From contig CAZMSZ010000159.1 in NCBI GenBank assembly GCA_964569055.1, positions 1 to 15,659 on the forward strand: a stretch of DNA of 15,659 nt, written 5' to 3'. This document shows positions 1 to 7,903 of this stretch, piece after piece (positions within the stretch are counted from its first letter, which is position 1; every line of letters starts with the position of its first letter). The notes under the pieces are model-generated. The model was not told the origin of the DNA and did no database searches. It saw only the letters and a program-made list of their open reading frames with translations. The position numbers were made by a program, and so were the translations under genes. The DNA comes from JAWLGW01 sp964569055 (lineage in GTDB: Bacteria; Planctomycetota; J058).

Positions 1-250
1 AGTCGGCGTGGCCGGGCGTGTCGATGATGTTGAGCCGGTGGCCCTTCCACTCCACGGCGCACGCCTTGGAGAAGATCGTGATCCCGCGCTCCCGCTCGAT
101 GTCGTGCTGGTCCATGACGCAGGTCGAGACCGCCTCGTTCTCGCGGAACACGTGCGCGTCGCGCAGGAGCCCGTCGAGCAGCGAGGTCTTGCCGTGGTCG
201 ACGTGGGCGATGATCGCGACGTTGCGGATGCGGTCGGGGGTCGGGCTCAT
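1..250 (-). CDS. typA: TypA/BipA ribosome-associated GTPase, N-terminal fragment (cut by window edge)
   Basis: Read on the minus strand from the ATG at 250-248, this gives 83 residues of the GTPase domain of a translation-factor-type GTPase. Visible motifs are G1 AHVDHGKT (residues 15-22), the RGITI switch-I/G2 element (55-59) and G3 DTPGHAD (77-83), after which the window ends. The segment between G1 and G2 (HVFRENEAVSTCVMDQHDIE) is the pattern of TypA/BipA and not of LepA or EF-G. In the family this protein binds the ribosome and hydrolyses GTP, and is linked to ribosome assembly and stress or cold responses. There is no Shine-Dalgarno before the ATG; a TATCCT -10-like hexamer lies 9 nt upstream, so the leader is probably very short. 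The gene is divergent from the pseudopilin operon and functionally unrelated to it. The family assignment is firm; the remaining three quarters or so of the protein is not visible. Confidence 0.93.
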   Translation of the reverse strand, partial: MSPTPDRIRNVAIIAHVDHGKTSLLDGLLRDAHVFRENEAVSTCVMDQHDIERERGITIFSKACAVEWKGHRLNIIDTPGHAD

Positions 251-259
251 AGGTGCAGC

Positions 260-265
260 AGGATA
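260..265 (-). promoter_or_regulatory. Candidate -10 element of typA (TATCCT)
   Basis: On the minus strand TATCCT ends 9 nt before the typA ATG and fits the TANNNT form of a sigma-70-type -10. No clear -35 was found at 16-18 bp. The spacing implies a 5' leader of only about 2-3 nt, which agrees with the missing ribosome binding site. Inferred from sequence alone. Confidence 0.35.
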
Positions 266-352
266 GATTCCGCTCGACCGCGGCGGAAGCGGCGCGGCAC
301 GCAAAAGCGTTGCCGTGTCGTCCATGCCACCTGGCCGACCCGGGGGGAGGTG

Positions 353-382
353 TTGCGCCCGCCCCGCGTCCGGGCGTATCCT
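353..382 (+). promoter_or_regulatory. Candidate promoter of the pseudopilin operon
   Basis: TTGCGC (353-358) and TATCCT (377-382) are separated by 18 bp. The -10-like hexamer is the same as the one in front of typA on the other strand. The -35 matches the consensus at only three of six bases. If real, transcription would begin near 389 and leave a leader of about 97 nt before the ATG at 486, containing the two hairpins listed below. Confidence 0.3.
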
Positions 383-398
383 GAGCCTGCGCTTGGCG

Positions 399-416
399 CC
401 GAGCGAATCCGCTCGG
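399..416 (+). repeat. Leader hairpin 1 (7-bp perfect stem, 4-nt loop)
   Basis: CCGAGCG (399-405) and CGCTCGG (410-416) are perfect reverse complements around the loop AATC. The hairpin lies just downstream of the inferred transcription start of the 486-11058 operon. It is not followed by a T-run, so it is more likely leader structure than an intrinsic terminator. Confidence 0.45.
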
Positions 417-422
417 GGTTGC

Positions 423-470
423 AAGACGAGCCCATCCCCACCCGTCCTCTCGGGGGAGACGGCTCGTCTT
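423..470 (+). promoter_or_regulatory. Leader hairpin 2 (10-bp perfect stem) immediately before the operon ribosome binding site
   Basis: AAGACGAGCC (423-432) is perfectly complementary to GGCTCGTCTT (461-470), with a 28-nt interior. It ends 15 nt before the ATG and leaves the purine-rich GGGAGGGGG ribosome binding site (473-481) free. The segment 428-438 could instead pair with 473-485 and cover that site, so two exclusive folds are possible. No known riboswitch consensus was recognised; I looked for c-di-GMP-I. The regulatory role is inference. Confidence 0.4.
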
Positions 471-485
471 CTGGGAGGGGGCTTC

Positions 486-3400
486 ATGGACTCGAGCGTT
501 CGGCGGCGAGGGAGCGAGCAGGAGCGCGGCGCGGTCCTGCTGATATCGATCGCGATCCTGGTCCTGCTGAGCCTGTTCGCCACCGCCTTCGCGCGGCTGG
601 TCAACTTCGAGCGGCGCGCGGCCACCAACTACACCGACTCGGTGCGAGCCCGGCTGCTGGCGAAGGCCGGGATCGAGAACGCGCTGGTGCAGCTCCGCGA
701 CGTCGTCGACGACCACCACTACCTCGGACGGACCGGGAGGTGGGCCTACGGGCTGCGCGCCCCCAAGAACGACCTCGGCCAGCTGAAGGCGCTCGGGCTG
801 ACGCTCGACCTCACCACGACCACGCGGCCCTCGTTCGCGCTGACCTACAAGGACAACATCAAGGACCGGTTCGGCGACTTCAAGTACTTGGGCGACGACC
901 TGATCGTGTCGGGGGTGATCGGCCGGAGCTACGCGAACGGCCTCGACGTGTTCAAGCTCAAGGTGATCGACGCCGCGAGCCAGCTGAACCTCAACCACCC
1001 CGACCGCGCGGCCGCCAAGCGGATGCTGAAGTACCTGCTGGTCGAGGCCTCCGTTCAGGACGGCGACTGGGGCGACCTCAGCCTCACGCAGGCCAAGAAG
1101 ATCGCGGATCACGTGATCGACTCACGGCCCGACGTCGGGTTCCAGTCCAAGGCCGAGATCCAGCAGCTGATCGCGGACTCGATCGGCCTCGACCGCTGGC
1201 TGTACGCGAACGACCAGCGCCAGGCCATTCGCGACATGGTGACGGTCTACAGCTGGAGCGACAGCCAGGTGATCCGCCCCTGGAACCTCGAGCGCGATGC
1301 GCGGCGGGTCCTCGAGACGATGCCGCGCGCGCCGGTCAACATCAACTCCGCCCCGCTCCCGCTCCTGGTCGCGCTGTTCGCCGAGCTCGAGGCGGACAAC
1401 GACTACGGCACCTTCCACATCGGCTACGAAGAGGCCAAGAACCTGGCCCTCGCGCTCAAGACCCGGCGGGACAACGTCCCGTTCAAGAGCTGGCCGGAGC
1501 TCGAGGCGTGGATCGACTCCTACACGGGCTGGGGCAGCGTCGACATGGTGCCCTTCGACGGCACGCCGCCTACCGACCCGAACAAGACTTGGTGGGACCC
1601 GCGCATGATCGATGAGCCTGGCCAGGCGGAGCGCGCGCTCGTCCCCGAGGAGTACTTCGCCAGCGTGTCGCCGACCTGGGCCGCGATGAAGGCGCCCGAG
1701 TACCAGCCGCTGCGGGACACGATCAAGGCCATGCTCAACCCGAACACCATGCTCAACAAGTTCGGGCTCGGCGCGAACCACGGCGGCACCAAGCTGCGGG
1801 CCTCGGGGATCCCCTTCCCGCGCATGGTCGACAAGAGCGACCTGGTGCAGATCACGACCGAGGGCTGCTTCGACTCGGGCGGCGTGTTCGAGATCACCAG
1901 CCTCGGGATGATCGTGCAGCGGAGCAAGGACAACGCCCTCGTCGCGGGCGAGGACGAGATCACGATCGTGGCGGCGCACACGCTCCAGGTCGTGACGCGC
2001 GTCTACGACGTGCTCCGGCTCACCACCCAGGCCGACTTCGAGCAGCACCGGGCGCTCATGACGCCGGGCGACTTCATCAAGGACCAGCGCGCCTGGAAGA
2101 CGCTGGCCGGCTACAACCGCGCGGAGTTCGAGGACCTGCCCGGATGGCCAGGCATGGTGACCCACCCCGTCTACTCCCTGGCGCGCAAGGGAGGCGAGGA
2201 CCACCACGCCATCCAGGACAAGTATGCGCCGGCGCTCTACGACGGCCACGTCACCCTCTCGAACCTGCTCGGCGTCGCGGTCGAGAAGCACGACTTCGTG
2301 GCCGGGTTCGCGCGCGGCAGCGTCAACGCGTTCAAGTCGCGCGTGTGGTGGGATCCCAAGGACCAGGACCCCGTGACGGGCCTGCCGATCAACAGCGCGG
2401 GCCCCTCGCATCCCAAGTACGCCACGCCCCGGCGCGCGAACGACAGCGGCGTCGGGGCGATCGTCGGCCTCCAGGGGGAGCCGCTCGGCCTGAGCGACGA
2501 GGCCTGGTACTCGGGCCAGGGCGCCTCACCGGGGAAGACGGGCTGGCCGTACGAGCCGCAGTTCGACGCGGAGCTCAACCGGCTGGTGGGCGCCAGCTAC
2601 GGAATCAGCGACGACGAGGACGGAGGCGGCGAGGAGGGTCGTGACCGGCGCGGGCCGGCGCCGCGCGTGGAGGGCGCCAAGAGCGAATTGGCCGACCCCC
2701 TCGACGTGCTCCGCGGCGAGTCGCCGATCGACGCGGACGGGCGGCCGTTCTGGTACGACGGGACCTCGCTCTGGAACAACGGCGTGGCGCTCGGGCCGAA
2801 CCGCAACCTCGACGAGTCGGGCAACCCGGCCGTCCTGGTGTTCGACTCCGACAACCTCAACCTCAACGTCGGGCACTCGGTCCGGTTCTGGGTCCAGCCG
2901 CTGGCCGACCCGTACCTCCAGCAGGTCGAGATCCTGTACTCGTTCATCGGCAGCCAGACCGGCGAGAAGCGCGAGACCGGCTTCCGCCTGTTCAAGCGCC
3001 ACGACGGCGTGAGCGGGGTCACGATCGTCCTGCAGGCGGTGCCGAGCCCGTCGCTCGACTTCGCGATCCCCGACTCGAACCCGAGCAACGTCGGGCTCAA
3101 GTTCGGTGACGCCGCCAAATACCGCTGGAACACCGCGGATGGGGACGGTGGGATCTGGTTCAGCGAGGCGACCGTCGATGTGACCCCGCGCATCGTCGTG
3201 ACGGACGACGCGGACGCCCAGAGCCCGCTCGCTGGGGCGCCGGTCGACCCGTTCAACCCCGAGTGGCTCCCCCACTCGTGGCACTGGTGCGTGGTCAACT
3301 ACGGCTACACCAACTACACCAAGCCCGGGCTGCCGAAGGTCGACGTGTCCCTCCAGGTGGATATGACGCCGACGCAGCCGCCCAAGGGCGTCCCGGCCGA

Positions 3401-5459
3401 CGCGGCGGAGGGCAGCGCCGGTCGGATCGCCTTCAGCGGTCAGGCCCTCGATGGCGAGCAGTATCCGCTGAGCTATGGGCAGATCCACGGCACGGATACG
3501 ACGCGCAACGTGAACCACGGACACCCGCTGCAGTACCTGCCGCTGGGCTGGGTGAACTCGATCCACTACAGCTGGGAGCCGGGAGCCGGCAAGCTCAAGG
3601 GCAAGAAGACGCACGGCCCGTTCGGCGACGAGTATCAGGACGCCAACAACGCCGGCTTCGACACGGGCCGGAAGACCGAGCCGGGTGTGATCACGGCCGG
3701 CTGGGAGCCGCCGGATCCCAAGTCGGGGCCCGGCAAGGTCACCTTGGTCTTCCCCCACTACCACTGGTACGCGCTGGCCTGGATCACCCCGCGGCTGCTC
3801 GGCGACTTCTACCACTGCGACTACAACAAGGAGGCGACGATCGAGCGCGTGCGCCACGAGGAGGTGGTCGCCGGCGCGATCGAGCACAAGGGGGGCGGCA
3901 GCTACGGGATCAAGGGCGGGGTCGACCTGTCCTTTCCCGACGGCGTCTATGGCCAGCAGCTGTTCTGCATCTTCATCGACGAGTCGGGTCAGAAGATCAC
4001 CTCCTTCCAGCGCAAGGAGCAGGACAAGAACGAGAACGAGGTCACGAAGACCTACTACGTGGGCGAGTACGATGGCCAGGTGCCGTTCCACTTCACCAAG
4101 GGCTCGGGCTGGTCGCTCACGCTGGGGCAGAACGGCCGGGTCGGCGAGTTCGGGCGCGACCTCGCGGCGGGGGCCAACGGCAAGAATGGCCATGAGTGGC
4201 GCATGGACGTGATCAAGCGCTGGACGACGCTCGAGCGCGCGATGACGTGCTCGTGCTGCACGGCGGTCGACCCGGCGGAGGCCGAGCCGAAGACGAGGTG
4301 GCCAGGGGTGTGGGACGGCGCCTACATGCGTCGCAAGGTCAAGGACCCCAGCAGCGTGAGCAACCGGTTCGAGAACGGCTGCCTCCATGACTCGCAGGAC
4401 ATGCAGATGCACGAGTCGCTCAGGCCGAATCGGAGCGGGGATGCCACGGTGACGCTCCCGGATGGGAGGGAGGTGCCCGACGTCCCGTGCAAGATGGTGT
4501 TCCATACGCCGCTCCGGGGCATGTGGGAGAACATCGGCACGCTGCCCCAGCTGGACAAGGACGCCAGCGGCAATCCGAACCCGATCCCGGCCGAGGCGGT
4601 GTGCGACGACTGTAGTGGCTGCGAGTCGTGCGACGTCGACGGGCCGCTGTGGTTCGGCGGCGAGCCGGCGGGCGACCGGAACTTCACGGACGCGACCCTG
4701 GGCGAGCTCGCCCCGCTCGACAAGACCACGGTGGCGCGCGCGGTGTTCGACAACCTGGTGTTCCTCAACTCGATGCGCTACCGCACCGACTTCCCGACCG
4801 GGAGCCCCGAGTGGTACCAGGACCGGTTCTTCACCGGCCAGATGGCCGAAGAGTACGTGCAAGCCGACCCGAAGCGGGGTGGCCTCGGCGACAAGACCAA
4901 CACCAAGGGGTACGGCGCGGTGTTCCGGCGGGGCCTGCTCGAGCTGATCGGGACGCGCGGGCGCCTCGGCAGCATGACCTGGACGGTCTATCCCTCGACC
5001 GACCGGACCCTGAGCCTGGAGCCGCGGCTGTGGCACCTGCGCGGCGAGGACACCGGGGAGAGCCCGGTGTGGCGGAGCGACAACGCCACGATCCTCCAGG
5101 GTCCGACCGCCAGTGAGCCCGGCAAGTGGCGCGGCATGGACTGCGAGCAGCAGGGGGGCCTGCCGGTCGGCCTGGCCTTCGAGGAGGGGGTGGTCTACAA
5201 CGGCCTCGATACGCCCGAGACCGGCCCAGAGCTGCTCGTGCTCGGGTTCCAGCTCAAGGACCTCTTCAACATCGAGAACGGAGAGGACACGACGCTGGTC
5301 GGCCGCAAGACGGTCTCGAAGACGAAGGGGAAGTGGGCGCTGACGGGCGCCGGCTTGCCGACCCCGATGTACCAGTCGCCGGTGCTCGAGGACGTCACAA
5401 TCAACGTGATCCGCGAGAGCGCTCAGATCCTCTACGCGGAGGAGGGGGTCCAAGAATGA
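486..5459 (+). CDS. Giant GspK-like minor pseudopilin with LamG-like and Cys-rich C-terminal extension
   Basis: 1657 residues from the ATG at 486, chosen because it follows GGGAGGGGG at 473-481 and directly yields a pilin-type N-terminus; the in-frame stretch back to 315 is leader. After a basic head comes the likely prepilin cleavage G15|A16 and a hydrophobic helix (about 16-40). Like GspK, it lacks Glu at mature position +5. GspK hallmarks follow: the small-residue helix ending in KAGIENAL, NLN at 168-170, and VNINSAP at 284-290 leading a helix-hairpin-helix region. GspK is usually about 300-350 residues; the other 1200 or more are extension. An acidic linker near 700-725 precedes a LamG/concanavalin-like segment (about 780-940, with FWVQP and HWCVVNYG). 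Later come an HYHWY stretch, TCSCC (1254-1258) and CxxCxxCxxC (1373-1382). In GspK the role is at the pseudopilus tip; lectin-like ligand binding here is inference. Its stop overlaps the next start. Confidence 0.83.
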   Translation: MDSSVRRRGSEQERGAVLLISIAILVLLSLFATAFARLVNFERRAATNYTDSVRARLLAKAGIENALVQLRDVVDDHHYLGRTGRWAYGLRAPKNDLGQLKALGLTLDLTTTTRPSFALTYKDNIKDRFGDFKYLGDDLIVSGVIGRSYANGLDVFKLKVIDAASQLNLNHPDRAAAKRMLKYLLVEASVQDGDWGDLSLTQAKKIADHVIDSRPDVGFQSKAEIQQLIADSIGLDRWLYANDQRQAIRDMVTVYSWSDSQVIRPWNLERDARRVLETMPRAPVNINSAPLPLLVALFAELEADNDYGTFHIGYEEAKNLALALKTRRDNVPFKSWPELEAWIDSYTGWGSVDMVPFDGTPPTDPNKTWWDPRMIDEPGQAERALVPEEYFASVSPTWAAMKAPEYQPLRDTIKAMLNPNTMLNKFGLGANHGGTKLRASGIPFPRMVDKSDLVQITTEGCFDSGGVFEITSLGMIVQRSKDNALVAGEDEITIVAAHTLQVVTRVYDVLRLTTQADFEQHRALMTPGDFIKDQRAWKTLAGYNRAEFEDLPGWPGMVTHPVYSLARKGGEDHHAIQDKYAPALYDGHVTLSNLLGVAVEKHDFVAGFARGSVNAFKSRVWWDPKDQDPVTGLPINSAGPSHPKYATPRRANDSGVGAIVGLQGEPLGLSDEAWYSGQGASPGKTGWPYEPQFDAELNRLVGASYGISDDEDGGGEEGRDRRGPAPRVEGAKSELADPLDVLRGESPIDADGRPFWYDGTSLWNNGVALGPNRNLDESGNPAVLVFDSDNLNLNVGHSVRFWVQPLADPYLQQVEILYSFIGSQTGEKRETGFRLFKRHDGVSGVTIVLQAVPSPSLDFAIPDSNPSNVGLKFGDAAKYRWNTADGDGGIWFSEATVDVTPRIVVTDDADAQSPLAGAPVDPFNPEWLPHSWHWCVVNYGYTNYTKPGLPKVDVSLQVDMTPTQPPKGVPADAAEGSAGRIAFSGQALDGEQYPLSYGQIHGTDTTRNVNHGHPLQYLPLGWVNSIHYSWEPGAGKLKGKKTHGPFGDEYQDANNAGFDTGRKTEPGVITAGWEPPDPKSGPGKVTLVFPHYHWYALAWITPRLLGDFYHCDYNKEATIERVRHEEVVAGAIEHKGGGSYGIKGGVDLSFPDGVYGQQLFCIFIDESGQKITSFQRKEQDKNENEVTKTYYVGEYDGQVPFHFTKGSGWSLTLGQNGRVGEFGRDLAAGANGKNGHEWRMDVIKRWTTLERAMTCSCCTAVDPAEAEPKTRWPGVWDGAYMRRKVKDPSSVSNRFENGCLHDSQDMQMHESLRPNRSGDATVTLPDGREVPDVPCKMVFHTPLRGMWENIGTLPQLDKDASGNPNPIPAEAVCDDCSGCESCDVDGPLWFGGEPAGDRNFTDATLGELAPLDKTTVARAVFDNLVFLNSMRYRTDFPTGSPEWYQDRFFTGQMAEEYVQADPKRGGLGDKTNTKGYGAVFRRGLLELIGTRGRLGSMTWTVYPSTDRTLSLEPRLWHLRGEDTGESPVWRSDNATILQGPTASEPGKWRGMDCEQQGGLPVGLAFEEGVVYNGLDTPETGPELLVLGFQLKDLFNIENGEDTTLVGRKTVSKTKGKWALTGAGLPTPMYQSPVLEDVTINVIRESAQILYAEEGVQE

Positions 5460-6373
5460 GGGCGATCGAGGGGCGCGTGCGCGGCGCCGCGTTGCTTCTC
5501 CTGGCGACCGGCGCCCTGTGCGGCGCCGCTCGAGCCGGCGAAGAGAAGGAGAAGCGCAAGCTCGAGGTCCTGCTCGAGAACCGGGAGGACGGGGCCGCGT
5601 TCGGCGTGCGCGGCGAGACGATGCCGCTCCCCGAGGGAACCCGACTCGAGGTTCAGCTCGCCGCGCGCGGCAAGACCAAGGACATGGTGTGCGCGCTGTT
5701 CCGCGTCGACGTGGCCGAGAACGCGTTCTCCGGGGGCGAGGAGTGGGGTGGGCGGACCCTGGCGCCGCTCGCGTACGAGGTGCAGATCTCGCTCGACATC
5801 GAGAAGCAGTCCAAGTCGGTGCGCCGCTGGCTCATGGAGGCGTACGGGTTCGCGCCCAAGCACCGCGAGCTCCTCGAGACCCGGACCGTCGAGGTCGGGA
5901 GCGTCGAGGAGCAAGCGGAGTTCGCCAAGGCGAACCTCGAGAAGCTCCTGCAGTTCGCGACCGACCTCGAGACGCTGCGCCAGGAAGCGGTCGAGGCGGT
6001 GGCGGTCCCGGCGGCCGAGAACGCGGAGTGGAGGAAGACGCTGGGCGCCCTGAACGGGCGCGTCCTCCAGTTCCGGCGCGAGTTCGACGGCTACGTCCGG
6101 GGCTACGTGGTGCTCCTCGAGAAGGGCTTCATCGAGCAGCTCCTCAAGGCGTTGAAGGTGATCGGCGGCGGCCTGTACGCCCACCACAAGGGGCGCGATG
6201 GGGCGCACGCCTCCATGCAGGAGCTCGAGCGCCGGATCGCGCGGATCGCGCAGCACATCCGCGATCGCCTCCCGACCGCCGAACGTCCCCTCGTCCATCC
6301 GGACGCCGCGCCCGAGGAGGACGAGCCGGAGCAGCCCCACGAGCAGGACCAGGCCGGGGAGGATGCGCAATGA
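5456..6373 (+). CDS. Exported helical/coiled-coil protein of unknown function
   Basis: 305 residues from the ATG at 5456, which overlaps the preceding stop as ATGA and has GGAGGAGGGGG about 8 nt upstream, so translation is probably coupled. A Sec signal peptide is clear: basic residues (R7, R9), the hydrophobic core AALLLLATGALCG and cleavage at ARA|GE (27/28). A beta-rich part (about 35-125) is followed by a long charged helical region (about 140-280) likely to form a coiled coil or helical bundle, then a strongly acidic tail rich in E, D and Q. There is no catalytic motif and no recognised family. Placed between the giant K-like pseudopilin and the exported propeller, it is probably a periplasmic or secreted partner of the pseudopilus. 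A lipoprotein is less likely because Cys22 lacks a good lipobox. Function is unknown. Confidence 0.8.
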   Translation: MRAIEGRVRGAALLLLATGALCGAARAGEEKEKRKLEVLLENREDGAAFGVRGETMPLPEGTRLEVQLAARGKTKDMVCALFRVDVAENAFSGGEEWGGRTLAPLAYEVQISLDIEKQSKSVRRWLMEAYGFAPKHRELLETRTVEVGSVEEQAEFAKANLEKLLQFATDLETLRQEAVEAVAVPAAENAEWRKTLGALNGRVLQFRREFDGYVRGYVVLLEKGFIEQLLKALKVIGGGLYAHHKGRDGAHASMQELERRIARIAQHIRDRLPTAERPLVHPDAAPEEDEPEQPHEQDQAGEDAQ

Positions 6374-6486
6374 CCCGGGCGGGAGGCCTCGTCACCCTGG
6401 GGGCGGCGCTGCTCGCGAGCGGCCTGATCACGCCGTCCTCGGCCTTCGGCTGAACGAACGTCCTCGGCATTCCGGGTGACTGCCGC
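6370..6486 (+). other. Signal-peptide-encoding 5' end of the propeller gene, ending at an in-frame UGA
   Basis: An ATG at 6370 overlaps the upstream stop (ATGA) and has a good ribosome binding site (GGGGAGG at about 6357-6363). It encodes 27 residues, MTRAGGLVTLGAALLASGLI followed by TPSSAFG, a convincing Sec signal peptide with SSA|FG as a possible cleavage site. A TGA at 6451-6453 then interrupts the frame. The same frame stays open beyond it as TNVLGIPGDCR, with mostly G or C at third codon positions, and runs directly into the beta-propeller reading frame at 6487. I read 6370-7884 as one gene in origin. The UGA may be a nonsense mutation, a sequencing error for TGG (Trp), or a recoded codon. 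Confidence 0.75.
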
Positions 6487-7884
6487 ATGGACGTCTATCG
6501 GATCGACACCAACCCCGATCCCAAGAAGCGAGACACGCCGCTCGTGCTCTCGAGCAAGGAGATGCGGGGTAACTGGACCTTCCACGCCTTCGTGATGGCC
6601 CACGATGGCCGCACGAACTTCGTGTACACGGGACGCGGCTTCGAGCTGCACCGCGACGGCGAGGTGTTCGAGTTCCAGCACGCGATGACCCCGGGCATCT
6701 CGGGCGTCTACTGGAGTCCGGACAGCAGCAAGGTCACGTTGTGGACCAACCTCGCCGGCCGGACGGACGTCCCGAAGGACGTGGGCGCGTTCGGGCTCGG
6801 GGTCCTCGACGTGCGGAAGCTCACGTCCGAGATGGCGGACGCCGCCGAGCCGATCGCCCCGCCGCTCGAGATCGTCTACGCCCCGCCCATCGGTCGGAAC
6901 GGCTACGGGGTGGAGTGGTCACCTTCGGGGGACGCCATCTACGTGCTCGAGCGAGCCACCGGCGAGCACGGCGAGCGCAACAGTCAGCTGGTGCGCGTGC
7001 CCTACCCCAAGGGTGAGCCCGTGGTCATCGCGCGCATGGGCGGCATGATCGACTTCTTCATGCCCCCCGTCTCGCGGTTCGAGCACGGCGAGGGGCCGAG
7101 CAAACGGCCCTACTGGATCGTGTTCGGCCACGCGCGCGGGCTGTTCCTGGTCGACCCCAAGGGCCGCTATCTCCGGCGGCTCGCGAAGCTCCCCGCGACC
7201 GGGCTCCAGAACGTCGAGTGGCACCCGGGGCGGCGCGATCAGCTCGCGCTGTACTTCAAGCACGCGATGGTGAACTCCAACGGGGAGCGCTTCAAGGGCG
7301 TGTATCTGGTGCACCTCGACCGGCTCGGCAAGGAGGGGGAGGCCGGCGGGGACGTGGTCGAGCCGCTGCACGGCGAGACGGACGTCCACACGCTGTGGTA
7401 CTCGCCGCGCGGGAAGTACATCTCGTGGGCCACCGCGGACGCGATCTACCTCCGCAGCACCGAGCCCAGCGACGTCGAAGGCGAGGCCCCCCCGGTCACC
7501 ATGCTGACGCCCAAGCTCGGCGGCGAGGCCGACGAGGAGCGCCCTGCGATCAAGGGCTACTCGTGGCACCCCTCGGAGAAGCGGATCGCCGTCGCGGCCG
7601 GGAACGCCGCCCTCATCTTCGACGTCGAGCACCCCGAGCGCGAGCCGCTCGTCGTCGCTCGCCTCGGCAGGAGCTCGGACTTCGTCGCCGAGCCGGTGTG
7701 GGATGGTGACGACCTCGTGCTGACGCAGTTCTGCGACATCGCCTACGACCCGGATGCGATCAACAAGTTCAACGTCGAGGCCGAGATCCCCGAGGAGGGC
7801 GCGGGGAGCGATCCCAAGGGCGCGGCCCAGGGGACCGGTTCGAGCGGGACGTCCTCGGGCCGTCGGCCGCCCGACGGACGCTGA
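6487..7884 (+). CDS. TolB/PD40-type beta-propeller protein, probably exported
   Basis: 465 residues if started at the ATG at 6487; 504 codons before the stop, including the UGA, if the upstream signal peptide belongs to it. Numbered from 6487, repeats of the WSPDG type begin near residues 74 (VYWSPDSS), 142 (VEWSPSGD), 243 (VEWHPGRR), 302 (TLWYSPRG) and 358 (YSWHPSEK), indicating a beta-propeller like the C-terminal half of TolB. Such propellers act as binding platforms, usually in the periplasm or outside the cell; no enzyme motif is seen. The C-terminal 30 residues are Gly/Ser/Pro-rich and probably disordered. GGTGA about 7 nt before 6487 could serve as a weak internal ribosome binding site, which would make a cytoplasmic form. 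Context between exported operon partners argues that the native product is exported. Confidence 0.8.
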   Translation: MDVYRIDTNPDPKKRDTPLVLSSKEMRGNWTFHAFVMAHDGRTNFVYTGRGFELHRDGEVFEFQHAMTPGISGVYWSPDSSKVTLWTNLAGRTDVPKDVGAFGLGVLDVRKLTSEMADAAEPIAPPLEIVYAPPIGRNGYGVEWSPSGDAIYVLERATGEHGERNSQLVRVPYPKGEPVVIARMGGMIDFFMPPVSRFEHGEGPSKRPYWIVFGHARGLFLVDPKGRYLRRLAKLPATGLQNVEWHPGRRDQLALYFKHAMVNSNGERFKGVYLVHLDRLGKEGEAGGDVVEPLHGETDVHTLWYSPRGKYISWATADAIYLRSTEPSDVEGEAPPVTMLTPKLGGEADEERPAIKGYSWHPSEKRIAVAAGNAALIFDVEHPEREPLVVARLGRSSDFVAEPVWDGDDLVLTQFCDIAYDPDAINKFNVEAEIPEEGAGSDPKGAAQGTGSSGTSSGRRPPDGR

Positions 7885-7903
7885 GCACGGGCAAGGGGAG
7901 CGC

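Noticed and set aside
315..485. N-terminal extension of the giant pseudopilin to an upstream ATG at 315
   Set aside because: The extension (rich in Pro, Arg and Cys) has no ribosome binding site, would bury the pilin-type N-terminus and runs through the leader hairpins. The ATG at 486 has an excellent ribosome binding site.
389..485. Known c-di-GMP riboswitch in the operon leader
   Set aside because: The conserved core of c-di-GMP-I aptamers was looked for and is not present; only generic hairpins are visible.
2526..5453. 975-codon open frame on the minus strand, antisense to the giant pseudopilin gene
   Set aside because: Low-complexity composition (Arg, Val, Leu, Asp, His), no recognisable motifs and exact antisense position to a clearly coding frame. 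Long antisense frames are expected at this GC content.
6451..6490. Selenocysteine insertion element after the in-frame UGA
   Set aside because: Only a 5-bp stem with an 11-nt loop is visible, no redox partner Cys is nearby, and sec genes are not in the window. Kept only as an alternative in the UGA finding.
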